Origin: Minisyncoccota bacterium
GTDB lineage: Bacteria; Patescibacteriota; Minisyncoccia; Minisyncoccales; PEYH01
NCBI GenBank assembly: GCA_028713795.1
Contig: JAQTNP010000003.1
Span: 1 to 24,623, forward strand
Reading direction: 5' to 3'
DNA length: 24,623 nucleotides
The position numbers were made by a program, and so were the translations under genes. This document shows, piece after piece, positions 7,971 through 14,225 of this stretch; position 1 is the stretch's first letter, and every line of letters begins with the position of its first letter. The notes under the pieces were generated by a model, which saw only the letters and a list, made by a program, of their open reading frames with translations, had not been told where the DNA came from and did no database searches.

Positions 7971-9557
7971 ATGGATGATCTGGATTTAAAATTTGAAAAT
8001 CCAAGAGCAAGGATAGCGCCATCGCCAACAGGAACTTTGCATATTGGAACCGCAAGGTCAGCGTTATTTAATTATCTTTTCAGCCAAAAATACGGAGGAA
8101 AATTTATCTTGAGGATAGAGGATACTGATCCTGCAAGATCAGAAGAAAAGTGGGTAAAAGACATAATCGACGGATTAAAATGGCTGGGAATCAGCTGGGA
8201 CGAAGGCCCCAATCTTTTAAATTCACAAGAAGATATTGGTGAATTCGGACCATATCGCCAGGGAAAAAGAAAAAATATTTACGCCAAATACATTCAAAAG
8301 CTTTTAGATAACGGCAAGGCATATTATTGCTTTTGTTCAATTGATGAACTAGAAGCTCAAAAGCAATATTTAATGAGTATAGGGAAACCTCCAATATACA
8401 ATGGCAAGTGCAGGGATCTAACCAAGGCTAAAGTAGAAGAATATCTAAAAGAGAAAAAATCTTATGTTATCCGCTTAAAAACTCCTAAAGAAAAAATCGT
8501 CTTTAATGATCTAGTGCATGGAAAAGTAGAAACAGACTCAGAATTACTGGGAGATATGGTGATAGCAAAAGGATTAAATGATCCTTTGTACAATCTAGCT
8601 GCTGTAATAGATGATTTTGAGATGAAGATAACCCATGTAATAAGAGGGGAGGATCATATTTCCAATACTCCAAAACAAATTCTTTTATACCAAGCATTAG
8701 ATCTGCCAATTCCTCAATTTGCCCACATTCCTTTGATATTAGGGCCCGACAGAAGCAAATTAAGCAAGCGCCATGGAGCAGTTTCTGTTAATCAATATAG
8801 GGAAGAAGGATATCTTCCTGAAGCAATGATTAATTTCATTGCCTTCTTGGGCTGGAATCCCGGAGATGACAGGGAAATATATTCTATAAATCAATTGATT
8901 AAAGATTTTTCTTTAAAGAATTGCCATAAATCAGCTGCCGTATTCAATCCCCAAAAATTATTATGGCTTAATGGTTTTTACATACGCCAGAAAAATATTA
9001 CTAAATTAACAGAACTATGCATTCCTTATTTAATTAAATCCGGGCTGATAAAGGAAGTAAAAGATACGGAAAAACTGCCTCCAGTTTTTGGGCAAGAGCC
9101 GGTAGGACATAAATATTTGATTATTGAGACAAAAGAGATAACTGATAGCTTAGAAATAGAGAAAATGGTTCTATTATACCAAGAAAGATTAAAGATTTTA
9201 TCTGAGATTCCGGAATTAATAGATTTCTTCTTTAAAAAAGAATTGGATTATACTGCTGGGTTATTAAAATGGAAGGATGCAGGCAATGATACAATAATTA
9301 AAGCCTTGAGCTTATTAGAAGAAAAAATTTCTTTAATTGAAGAAACCAACTGGAGAAGGCAAGTATTGTTAGATTTGATTGGACCAGAGGCAGAGAAATT
9401 CAAAGACGGCAACAGAGGCTATCTGTTGTGGCCTTTAAGAGCTGCTTTGTCTGGGAAAGATGCATCTGCTGGACCTTTTGAGATAGCCGAGGTACTTGGG
9501 AAAGAGAAAACCCTTGAAAGAATCGCTAGGGCTAAAGAAATCATTGCCAAAACCTAG
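7971..9557 (+). CDS. gltX: Glutamyl-tRNA synthetase
   Basis: 528 aa class I aminoacyl-tRNA synthetase. The HIGH-like motif is PSPTGTLHIGTA (His24) and the KMSKS-like motif is KLSKR (263-267). A zinc-binding pattern like that of E. coli GluRS is suggested by Cys120-x-Cys122, then Cys147-x-Asp149, spaced CxCx24C. The GEDH segment (VIRGEDHISNTPKQ) and the C-terminal WPLRAALSGKDASAGPFEIAEVLG are typical. In bacteria without GlnRS this enzyme also charges tRNA-Gln with Glu for GatCAB; whether that is so here cannot be told. A second ATG four bases on is out of frame. The gene is probably transcribed from its own promoter in the end of murG. No Shine-Dalgarno is present. Confidence 0.97.
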   Translation: MDDLDLKFENPRARIAPSPTGTLHIGTARSALFNYLFSQKYGGKFILRIEDTDPARSEEKWVKDIIDGLKWLGISWDEGPNLLNSQEDIGEFGPYRQGKRKNIYAKYIQKLLDNGKAYYCFCSIDELEAQKQYLMSIGKPPIYNGKCRDLTKAKVEEYLKEKKSYVIRLKTPKEKIVFNDLVHGKVETDSELLGDMVIAKGLNDPLYNLAAVIDDFEMKITHVIRGEDHISNTPKQILLYQALDLPIPQFAHIPLILGPDRSKLSKRHGAVSVNQYREEGYLPEAMINFIAFLGWNPGDDREIYSINQLIKDFSLKNCHKSAAVFNPQKLLWLNGFYIRQKNITKLTELCIPYLIKSGLIKEVKDTEKLPPVFGQEPVGHKYLIIETKEITDSLEIEKMVLLYQERLKILSEIPELIDFFFKKELDYTAGLLKWKDAGNDTIIKALSLLEEKISLIEETNWRRQVLLDLIGPEAEKFKDGNRGYLLWPLRAALSGKDASAGPFEIAEVLGKEKTLERIARAKEIIAKT

Positions 9558-9573
9558 ATAATTTTTGTATAAT
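9544..9573 (+). promoter_or_regulatory. Probable leaderless promoter of the small secreted protein gene
   Basis: TTGCCA, 18-base spacer, perfect TATAAT at 9568-9573. Six bases separate the -10 box from ATG 9580, so transcription would start at the start codon. It overlaps the last codons of gltX. Confidence 0.6.
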
Positions 9574-9579
9574 GATTAT

Positions 9580-9864
9580 ATGCAAATAATAGGTAAAAAA
9601 ATACTTGGATTGTCATTATTATTTCTTATCCTTGGAGTAATTTTTGTTCCGATTTTTACCGATGCTGGAATTACAGGATCAACTTCTTCGCCATATGGCA
9701 TAGATTCAATAGACATCAACAAAGTAGGGGAGAGCTCTAAAAATTTCTTACAAAAGATGTTTGATAAGATAGAAAATTGGTGGAATTCACAAGGATCAAG
9801 TTGGGTAAAAAATATTTATTATAAAATTGTTTTATTTTTAAATAAAAAGGTAGCTATTGAATAG
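9580..9864 (+). CDS. Small secreted or membrane-attached protein, unknown family
   Basis: 94 aa from the ATG at 9580. An earlier TTG at 9565 is in frame but lies upstream of and within the TATAAT box, so the ATG is preferred. MQIIGKKI is followed by a strong hydrophobic stretch (about residues 9-29) that is either a signal peptide or an N-terminal TM anchor. The rest is polar, with an amphipathic segment FLQKMFDKIENWWNSQGSSW and a hydrophobic YKIVLFLNKK near the end that may lie on the membrane. There are no known motifs. It stands alone between gltX and the recombinase gene. Function unknown. Confidence 0.6.
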   Translation: MQIIGKKILGLSLLFLILGVIFVPIFTDAGITGSTSSPYGIDSIDINKVGESSKNFLQKMFDKIENWWNSQGSSWVKNIYYKIVLFLNKKVAIE

Positions 9865-9917
9865 CAGAAATTATCTATTGACCGCTGCGGAGAAGCGGGT
9901 ATATAGTATAATTGACT

Positions 9918-9945
9918 ACATCGCACAATATACCTTAATAGATAT
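9918..9945 (+). other. Candidate dif-like Xer recombination site (speculative)
   Basis: A 28-base stretch that can be divided into 11+6+11 like dif: ACATCGCACAA, TATACC, TTAATAGATAT. The left arm keeps the CGCAYAA core and the right arm begins TTA as in E. coli dif, matching about 6 of 11 positions on each arm. It lies 5 bases before the recombinase ATG, and a related 13-mer (TACRTCGCAYAAT) recurs just after the gene. It may instead be an operator or chance. Confidence 0.25.
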
Positions 9946-9950
9946 CTGGT

Positions 9951-10907
9951 ATGGATAAATCAATTAAACCAATAATTAACCATATAACTGACTTTTTAGA
10001 CTGGCTGGACATTGAAAAAGGATTATCAAATAAATCTCAAGAAAATTATTCTAGATTTCTAAAAAAATTTTGCGAATGGTTAAAAAAAAATAATTTAAAA
10101 TTATTACTTCCCCATCAATTAACTCCTGAACATATTTTTAAATATAAGACGTTCCTCGCCCGCCAAACCCTTAAACAAGGCGGACAGCCCTTAAAAAGGA
10201 CTACCCAGAACTATTATCTTATAGCCTTAAGGTCTCTTTTAACCTATTTTGCTGATAAAGACATAATAAGCTTGCCTGCTGATAAGATAAAATTAGCTAA
10301 AAGGGATAAAGAGCGCACAGTATCGTTTTTAAGCCTTGATCAGCTTAATAAGCTATTTGATGGACCAAATATCAAAACAACTACTGGGCTTCGCGACAGG
10401 GCCATCTTAGAGGTTCTATTCTCAACTGGATTAAGGGTTGCAGAACTGGTAGCCCTAGATCGCCAACAGATTAAACTGGATGCCCGCGAAAAAGAACTGG
10501 AAATAGGGATAATTGGCAAAGGAGGATACTCCAGAACTATTTATATCTCCCAAAGGGCCCTAGAATGGCTTAAAAGGTATCTAGAAGGCTGCGATCCTGA
10601 CCAGAGGCCCCTTTTTGTTAATTATAAGGGCAAAGGGTCTGGGGGACGCCTTACAACGCGAAGCATCGAGCGTTTAGTAAAAAAGTATGTAATTATGGCT
10701 GGTTTGCCTATAAACACCTCTCCGCATACTCTGAGGCACAGCTTTGCCACTGATTTGCTTGTAAAAGGCGCTGACCTGAGAGTTGTGCAAGAATTCCTAG
10801 GGCACAGGAATATAGTAACCACTCAGATATATACTCACGTAACTAGACCCCAATTAAGAGAAATTCATCAAAAATTACATAGCGGATCAGCTGATCAACC
10901 CTTGTAA
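9951..10907 (+). CDS. Tyrosine recombinase, XerC/XerD type
   Basis: 318 aa, close to the usual 300 aa of XerC/D. It likely resolves chromosome dimers at a dif site. The N-terminal SAM-like core-binding domain (about residues 10-105) is followed by the catalytic domain with all active-site residues: Arg162 (STGLRVAEL), Lys190 (GKGGYSR), His259 and Arg262 (HTLRHSF), His285 (GHRN) and Tyr294 (IYTHVT). CPR genomes often carry a single Xer protein that serves both roles, so I do not assign C or D. No cassette array or integrated element is seen around it, which favours a housekeeping role over a mobile-element integrase. It ends before a bidirectional terminator. Confidence 0.92.
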   Translation: MDKSIKPIINHITDFLDWLDIEKGLSNKSQENYSRFLKKFCEWLKKNNLKLLLPHQLTPEHIFKYKTFLARQTLKQGGQPLKRTTQNYYLIALRSLLTYFADKDIISLPADKIKLAKRDKERTVSFLSLDQLNKLFDGPNIKTTTGLRDRAILEVLFSTGLRVAELVALDRQQIKLDAREKELEIGIIGKGGYSRTIYISQRALEWLKRYLEGCDPDQRPLFVNYKGKGSGGRLTTRSIERLVKKYVIMAGLPINTSPHTLRHSFATDLLVKGADLRVVQEFLGHRNIVTTQIYTHVTRPQLREIHQKLHSGSADQPL

Positions 10908-10913
10908 TTTAAT

Positions 10914-10934
10914 CAATTATACGTCGCATAATTG
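10914..10934. repeat. Inverted repeat downstream of the recombinase gene
   Basis: CAATTAT and ATAATTG form a perfect 7-base dyad around ACGTCGC. It overlaps TACGTCGCATAAT (10920-10932), which differs at only two of 13 positions from the sequence at 9917-9929 upstream of the same gene. It may be a Xer binding site or operator. Confidence 0.5.
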
Positions 10935-10940
10935 TAACAA

Positions 10941-10969
10941 CTAAAAAGCCCTTAAGGGGGCTTTTTTAG
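10941..10969. terminator. Bidirectional intrinsic terminator between convergent genes
   Basis: CTAAAAAGCCC, short TTAAG loop, GGGGCTTTTTTAG: a GC stem with A-tract on one side and T-tract on the other, so it can end transcripts from both the recombinase gene (+) and the DUF2680-like gene (-). Confidence 0.9.
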
Positions 10970-10980
10970 CATTAAATCGA

Positions 10981-11421
10981 TTATTTCCAATTGTAATATC
11001 TGCCCAATCCCTTACCCATTGCTTTTACTCCGAAAAATCCCTGATACAGACAATCACCATTGCCGCTCTGTTTCCCATCCATCCATGTCTTCCATCTGTC
11101 TGCTTGGGCCTGAGTCAATATGTTTGCAGCTACCATAGCTGAAACTTTTGTCTGCAATTGGGTTTTTATATTCTGGCAAACCTGTTCTTTGGTTAATCCA
11201 TTTTCTGTAGCTACATCAATGAATTTTTTTCCGCTATTAAGGGCCGTTTCCAGATCGCTAACGCTTATTCCCAATACATCGGCTTTGGCCTTTAACATTA
11301 TTTCAAATCCCAATCCGGCATTTCTGGGGTTTGTAACTGCTTTCTTAGCAGCAAAGGCAATTCCACCGAATGCAGTCAATATAACTGCGCATAATAGTAG
11401 CGAAATTAATATTTTTTTCAT
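10981..11421 (-). CDS. DUF2680-like secreted protein
   Basis: 146 aa. A signal peptide (MKKILISLLLCAVILTAFGGIAFA) is followed by about 75 residues with the pattern of DUF2680-like proteins: LKAKADVLGISVSDLETALNSG, then KKFIDVATENGLTKEQV, and a helix ending QAQADRWKTWMDG. Such proteins are small exported proteins often found near stress regulators; their biochemical role is not known. The C-terminus is Gly-rich with one Cys. It is the last gene of the sigma-factor locus, 54 bases after the membrane protein gene, and has its own upstream region with the TTGTAGTAAT decamer seen before the sigma gene. This suggests, but does not prove, that it is a target of that sigma factor. Confidence 0.75.
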   Translation of the reverse strand: MKKILISLLLCAVILTAFGGIAFAAKKAVTNPRNAGLGFEIMLKAKADVLGISVSDLETALNSGKKFIDVATENGLTKEQVCQNIKTQLQTKVSAMVAANILTQAQADRWKTWMDGKQSGNGDCLYQGFFGVKAMGKGLGRYYNWK

Positions 11422-11437
11422 ATCGTTAATGGTATTA

Positions 11438-11467
11438 ATTATTACGACCTTGTACTTATTACTACAA
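11438..11467 (-). promoter_or_regulatory. Paired decamer upstream of the DUF2680-like gene, possible ECF promoter or operator
   Basis: On the minus strand TTGTAGTAAT (11467-11458) and TCGTAATAAT (11447-11438) lie 20 bases apart start to start, 17-46 bases before the ATG. A similar pair precedes the sigma gene. Read as a promoter it would be a TTGTAG/TCGTAA type, compatible with an ECF sigma. Confidence 0.4.
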
Positions 11468-11475
11468 TCACTCCC

Positions 11476-12177
11476 CTATTTTCTTTCATTTTTATCTAAT
11501 TTATTTCCAATCTGTTTTATTTTTATTGCCCTAACCTTGCCGCGCTGATTCTTTCCAAAAATTATCACCGTATCATTGTTTTTTAATTCATTCTTTGATT
11601 CTTTATTCAAATTCACCGTTGTTTTGTGTCCTTTATTATCCCTAACTACTATTTCACCCTCCCCTACTTGTGATATTCTTCCTACATATATTCCTCTGGC
11701 CTTTCTATAGATATATTTTTGATATATTTTGGAAACTTCTGGAAAATTTTTTTCTTGGGCAAGATTAATTATATTTTCATGCATTGATGTTTTAGCCATT
11801 ATTGTGCCACTTCCTATAATGAAAAACAGAAGGATGAGCAAGGTATAAATAATCGGTCTTTTATACAAAATACTTTTATCCCTTAATAATTGATGAAGCA
11901 ATAAGAAGACTAAAATGCATCCTGAAATTATCAACCAAGGCAGAGAAAGTATTAAATTAATAAACCCTGATATTCCAAATTGCCAAAGCAGATTTAATTC
12001 GCTTTTCTGACCTGAAAATATCAGAAAGCTTATCAAAAACATCAATGACACTAAAAGAATAACTGAAGAGATTATCCAAAATACGCTTATTAAATAAAAG
12101 ATATATTTGGATCTCATTTTTTCTTTTCCGCTTTTGATATCGGCAAGAATATTTTCCTTTATTGAATTATTTCCCAT
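11476..12177 (-). CDS. Multi-TM protein with a C-terminal soluble domain, probable anti-sigma factor
   Basis: 233 aa. After a short polar N-terminus (MGNNSIKENILADIKSGKEKMRSKY) come about four hydrophobic segments (roughly residues 26-53, 66-97 and 108-126), then a soluble domain of about 95 residues with a beta-barrel-like pattern (GIYVGRISQVGEGEIVVRDNKGHKTTVNL...DTVIIFGKNQRGKVRAIKI). The start codon overlaps the end of the sigma gene by 11 bases, the usual arrangement of ECF sigma and its membrane anti-sigma factor. No ZAS zinc motif (HxxxCxxC) is present in the N-terminus, so the assignment rests on gene order and topology. The long N-terminal basic helix could bind the sigma factor. Role is inference. 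Confidence 0.7.
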   Translation of the reverse strand: MGNNSIKENILADIKSGKEKMRSKYIFYLISVFWIISSVILLVSLMFLISFLIFSGQKSELNLLWQFGISGFINLILSLPWLIISGCILVFLLLHQLLRDKSILYKRPIIYTLLILLFFIIGSGTIMAKTSMHENIINLAQEKNFPEVSKIYQKYIYRKARGIYVGRISQVGEGEIVVRDNKGHKTTVNLNKESKNELKNNDTVIIFGKNQRGKVRAIKIKQIGNKLDKNERK

Positions 12178-12736
12178 GGTTATTGAATTTTTGTTTTAAT
12201 ATTTCCCTTGCTCGCCTTAGGCGCACCCCGACTGTGGAAATAGGAATTTTTAATATTTCGGATATCTGCGCGTAATCTAACTCTTCAAGATAGAATAATA
12301 CTATTATCTCCTTATACTTGGGTTTCAATATATCTAATTTCTCCTTCAATATCTTTGATTCTTCTTCTTTAAAAATATTTTCCGTTAAATCGCTGTTATC
12401 GGCTATACTCGGCCAGAAAGTATCTGGATCTATTAAAGCAACTGGCCATTTTTTGCTTTTTTTAAGGAAATTTACGATTTCATTATGGGCTATTGCATAT
12501 AGCCACGTTGAAAATTTTCTCCCTGAATCAAATAATTGGATATTCCTATATACTTTCAGAAATATATTCTGGACTATATCTTCTATCTCTTCCTGGTTGG
12601 AGATGAATTTCCTGGCATACCTGATCATTTTGCTCTCATATCTTGAAATTAAAATGCCAAAAATATCTATTTCCTTTCCTTTTACTAAGAGAGTAAGCTC
12701 TTCATCTGTTTTTTGTATCAAATTATCATCTTCCAT
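12167..12736 (-). CDS. ECF-type RNA polymerase sigma factor
   Basis: 189 aa, a typical size for group IV (ECF) sigma factors. Region 2 is at about residues 30-93 (YARKFISNQEEIEDIVQNIF, then KFSTWLYAIAHNEIVNFLKK), binding core polymerase and the -10 element. An acidic linker follows, then region 4 at about 128-182 (ILKPKYKEIIVLFYLEELDY, then AQISEILKIPISTVGVRLRRA), an HTH that reads the -35 element. The gene overlaps the downstream membrane protein by 11 bases, suggesting a sigma/anti-sigma pair. Two copies of TTGTARTAAT lie within 34 bases of the start codon, a possible autoregulatory site. The target set is unknown; the adjacent DUF2680-like gene is the first candidate. Confidence 0.93.
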   Translation of the reverse strand: MEDDNLIQKTDEELTLLVKGKEIDIFGILISRYESKMIRYARKFISNQEEIEDIVQNIFLKVYRNIQLFDSGRKFSTWLYAIAHNEIVNFLKKSKKWPVALIDPDTFWPSIADNSDLTENIFKEEESKILKEKLDILKPKYKEIIVLFYLEELDYAQISEILKIPISTVGVRLRRAREILKQKFNNHGK

Positions 12737-12738
12737 AT

Positions 12739-12770
12739 ATTACTACAAATAATATCGAAAATTATTACAA
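12739..12770 (-). promoter_or_regulatory. Paired decamer upstream of the sigma gene
   Basis: Minus-strand TTGTAATAAT (12770-12761) and TTGTAGTAAT (12748-12739) are direct repeats spaced 22 bases, two helical turns. The second ends 2 bases before the ATG, so it cannot be a -10 box unless translation starts later; an operator or activator site is also possible. Confidence 0.4.
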
Positions 12771-12794
12771 AAATGGGAAAAGTGGAAAAACCTC

Positions 12795-12823
12795 TTGACA
12801 AGCATTTTGGGGTTTGATATGAT
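12795..12823 (+). promoter_or_regulatory. Strong sigma-70-type promoter of the sRNA unit
   Basis: TTGACA, 17-base spacer, TATGAT: a perfect -35 box and a -10 box with five of six consensus bases. It points away from the sigma gene and reads into a hairpin-terminator unit; no plus-strand gene follows. Confidence 0.8.
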
Positions 12824-12828
12824 AAGCT

Positions 12829-12912
12829 TGTCGTTCTTGAGGATTCGCTTTGCGAATCTTCGAGGCGACATAGAAACTCGTCCTAGCTTTTAGCTCGGGC
12901 GGGTTTCTTTTT
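12829..12912 (+). ncRNA. Candidate small non-coding RNA, about 84 nt, two hairpins
   Basis: The predicted start is about 6-7 bases after the TATGAT box. Hairpin 1: outer stem TGTCG/CGACA (12829-12833 with 12866-12870), a small internal loop, then a 13-pair stem CTTGAGGATTCGC with GCGAATCTTCGAG (12836-12848 with 12852-12864, two G-U pairs, TTT loop). Hairpin 2 is the terminator. The whole RNA is structured, with almost no single-stranded part and no credible reading frame. It lies between two minus-strand genes and overlaps neither. It is not recognisable as SRP RNA (no GGAA-loop domain), 6S, tmRNA or RNase P. Neighbouring genes are the ECF sigma gene and an RsiV-like gene. Confidence 0.6.
12873..12912 (+). 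terminator. Intrinsic terminator of the sRNA unit
   Basis: Stem GAAACTCGTCC with GGGCGGGTTTC (11 pairs including G-U), an inner AGCT/AGCT stem with a TTT loop, then TTTTT. The T-tract is on the plus-strand side only, so it acts on plus-strand transcripts rather than on the minus-strand gene ending at 12919. Confidence 0.85.
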
Positions 12913-12918
12913 GGAAAA

Positions 12919-13719
12919 CTATATTTCTTCCCAGAGAGTTTTAAGGGAAGAATCAGACATATATTGCATCAGATCAGATGCTGGGATTTTTACCTCATCG
13001 GCGCCAGCAATCATTGATCCTATTTGATCGCTAGAAAATTGAATTAGTATTTCTTGTTTATTAAACACGAAATCTGAAAAGTTTTCCTTTTCGGAACTTG
13101 TTGCGCTTTTAATCCAGTTTGTTATATCTTCATCGCTTGAAGAATATGCGCTATTTAACTGCTGAGAGGCTGTGGTAGCTATAAAGGATAAATAATCGCT
13201 TTCCTGATTAAAGATATTCTCAAGAGTTAATTCTTTTGAATTCTCTATGTCATAATTTAATACTTTGCTTTGTATTGTTAGATCAATTGCTCCCGATAAA
13301 TATCGGCTGTAATTTATTCTTATACTAAATAATGAATCCGAAAAGAATATAATTTCGTATTCTCCTTCCAAAGAACTCTGAATTGTTTCAGTAGTTTCTT
13401 CTGGAAGATCTTTTTTAAAATCATCTATCAGGTTATTTATAGATTGAGTAATAAAAAGATTAGCTGCTTCCTGCTTCTGAGAATCTTTTAAATCAATTAT
13501 GATTGGTTTTTCAATGTAAATGGTGTATTGACTCTGATTTTCTTGAATAATCTCTTCTCCAACAGTAGGAAGTTTCTCTTGAGAAATTTCCTGCTGATTA
13601 TTTTCTGTATCAACCTTCTTGTTTGTATTCCTCCCATATCTTGGGAATATAAAGGTGGAAGACATCATGATTATCAGTATGCCTGCTATGTACAATAGGG
13701 TTCTGTTTCTTTGAGTCAT
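12919..13719 (-). CDS. Membrane-anchored DUF4163/DUF3298 protein, RsiV-like ectodomain
   Basis: 266 aa. An N-terminal TM segment (about residues 8-26) is followed by a low-complexity Gln/Glu-rich linker, then a DUF4163-like region (YTIYIEKPIIIDLKD, about 66-125, with an IFFSDSLFSIRINYSRYLSG strand pair) and a DUF3298-like C-terminus (TIQSKVLNYDIENSKELTLENIF...FVFNKQEILIQFSSDQIGSMIAG). This combination occurs in PdaC and in RsiV, the lysozyme-sensing anti-sigma factor of Bacillus SigV. No N-terminal cytoplasmic anti-sigma domain is present here, so it is not itself an anti-sigma of the RsiV kind. It is the last gene of the envelope operon, 13 bases after the GerMN gene and about 180 bases before the ECF sigma gene. 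Confidence 0.75.
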   Translation of the reverse strand: MTQRNRTLLYIAGILIIMMSSTFIFPRYGRNTNKKVDTENNQQEISQEKLPTVGEEIIQENQSQYTIYIEKPIIIDLKDSQKQEAANLFITQSINNLIDDFKKDLPEETTETIQSSLEGEYEIIFFSDSLFSIRINYSRYLSGAIDLTIQSKVLNYDIENSKELTLENIFNQESDYLSFIATTASQQLNSAYSSSDEDITNWIKSATSSEKENFSDFVFNKQEILIQFSSDQIGSMIAGADEVKIPASDLMQYMSDSSLKTLWEEI

Positions 13720-13732
13720 TTTTAAATATTAA

Positions 13733-14224
13733 TTATGGCTGTAGTATATCGTCTGTCCTTCCGTCAATGGAAACAATAACATCTTTGACTGTTGGAAATT
13801 GCTTCAAGGTTGTAACTATCTGAGACATAATCATTGATACTAAACAAGATCCTCCTATCCCCTCTTGGAGCTTATCATTGAAATCAATTTTGATTGTCCC
13901 ATCTTCAATAGATAGTTTTTGAATCTCTACCCCTGTGTTTATCCCAGTAATATATCCTTGTGATTTTTCCTCATCCGTTGGGCCTTTTAATAATTCTTCA
14001 ATGGCGGCCTTAGCTACCTGAGGAGTTTTTTTAATTTCTCTTTTTACAGAATAAACTAATTTGCAATCTTCTGTCTGGGGATTCATTACAGTATTGCCAA
14101 AAAATACATTGACTTCTGTTCTTGCTTCTTCATTTCTAATTATCGCTCTTTGGGTAAAGATAATTATAATGACTATTACAGCTAAAAGGATAGCAATGGC
14201 GAGCGGAGTAATGAATTTTTTCAT
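13733..14224 (-). CDS. GerMN-domain envelope protein
   Basis: 163 aa from the ATG at 14224; an upstream in-frame TTG (14236) overlaps the preceding stop and is less likely. The N-terminal TM or signal segment (MKKFITPLAIAILLAVIVIIIIF) is followed by a GerMN domain at about 40-160: VNVFFGN, CKLVYSVKREIKKTPQVAKAA, LLKGPTDEEK, GVEIQKLSIEDGTIKIDFND, and the final VIVSIDGRTDDILQP. GerMN domains occur in spore germination protein GerM and in many envelope lipoproteins; this organism is not a spore-former, so a general envelope role is inferred. The gene begins 1 base after the end of the DUF2330-like gene, in the same operon. Confidence 0.82.
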   Translation of the reverse strand: MKKFITPLAIAILLAVIVIIIIFTQRAIIRNEEARTEVNVFFGNTVMNPQTEDCKLVYSVKREIKKTPQVAKAAIEELLKGPTDEEKSQGYITGINTGVEIQKLSIEDGTIKIDFNDKLQEGIGGSCLVSMIMSQIVTTLKQFPTVKDVIVSIDGRTDDILQP

Positions 14225-14225
14225 A

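Noticed and set aside
9880..9912. CCGCT/AGCGG hairpin after the 94-aa gene as a terminator
   Set aside because: The stem has only five pairs and is followed by GTATATAG rather than a T-run.
9951..10907. Recombinase as integrase of a mobile element or integron
   Set aside because: No attC array, cargo genes, flanking direct repeats or tRNA target is seen; housekeeping Xer is simpler.
12829..12870. Hairpin read as SRP (4.5S) RNA
   Set aside because: The conserved GGAA-loop domain with its asymmetric internal loop is absent; the loop is TTT.
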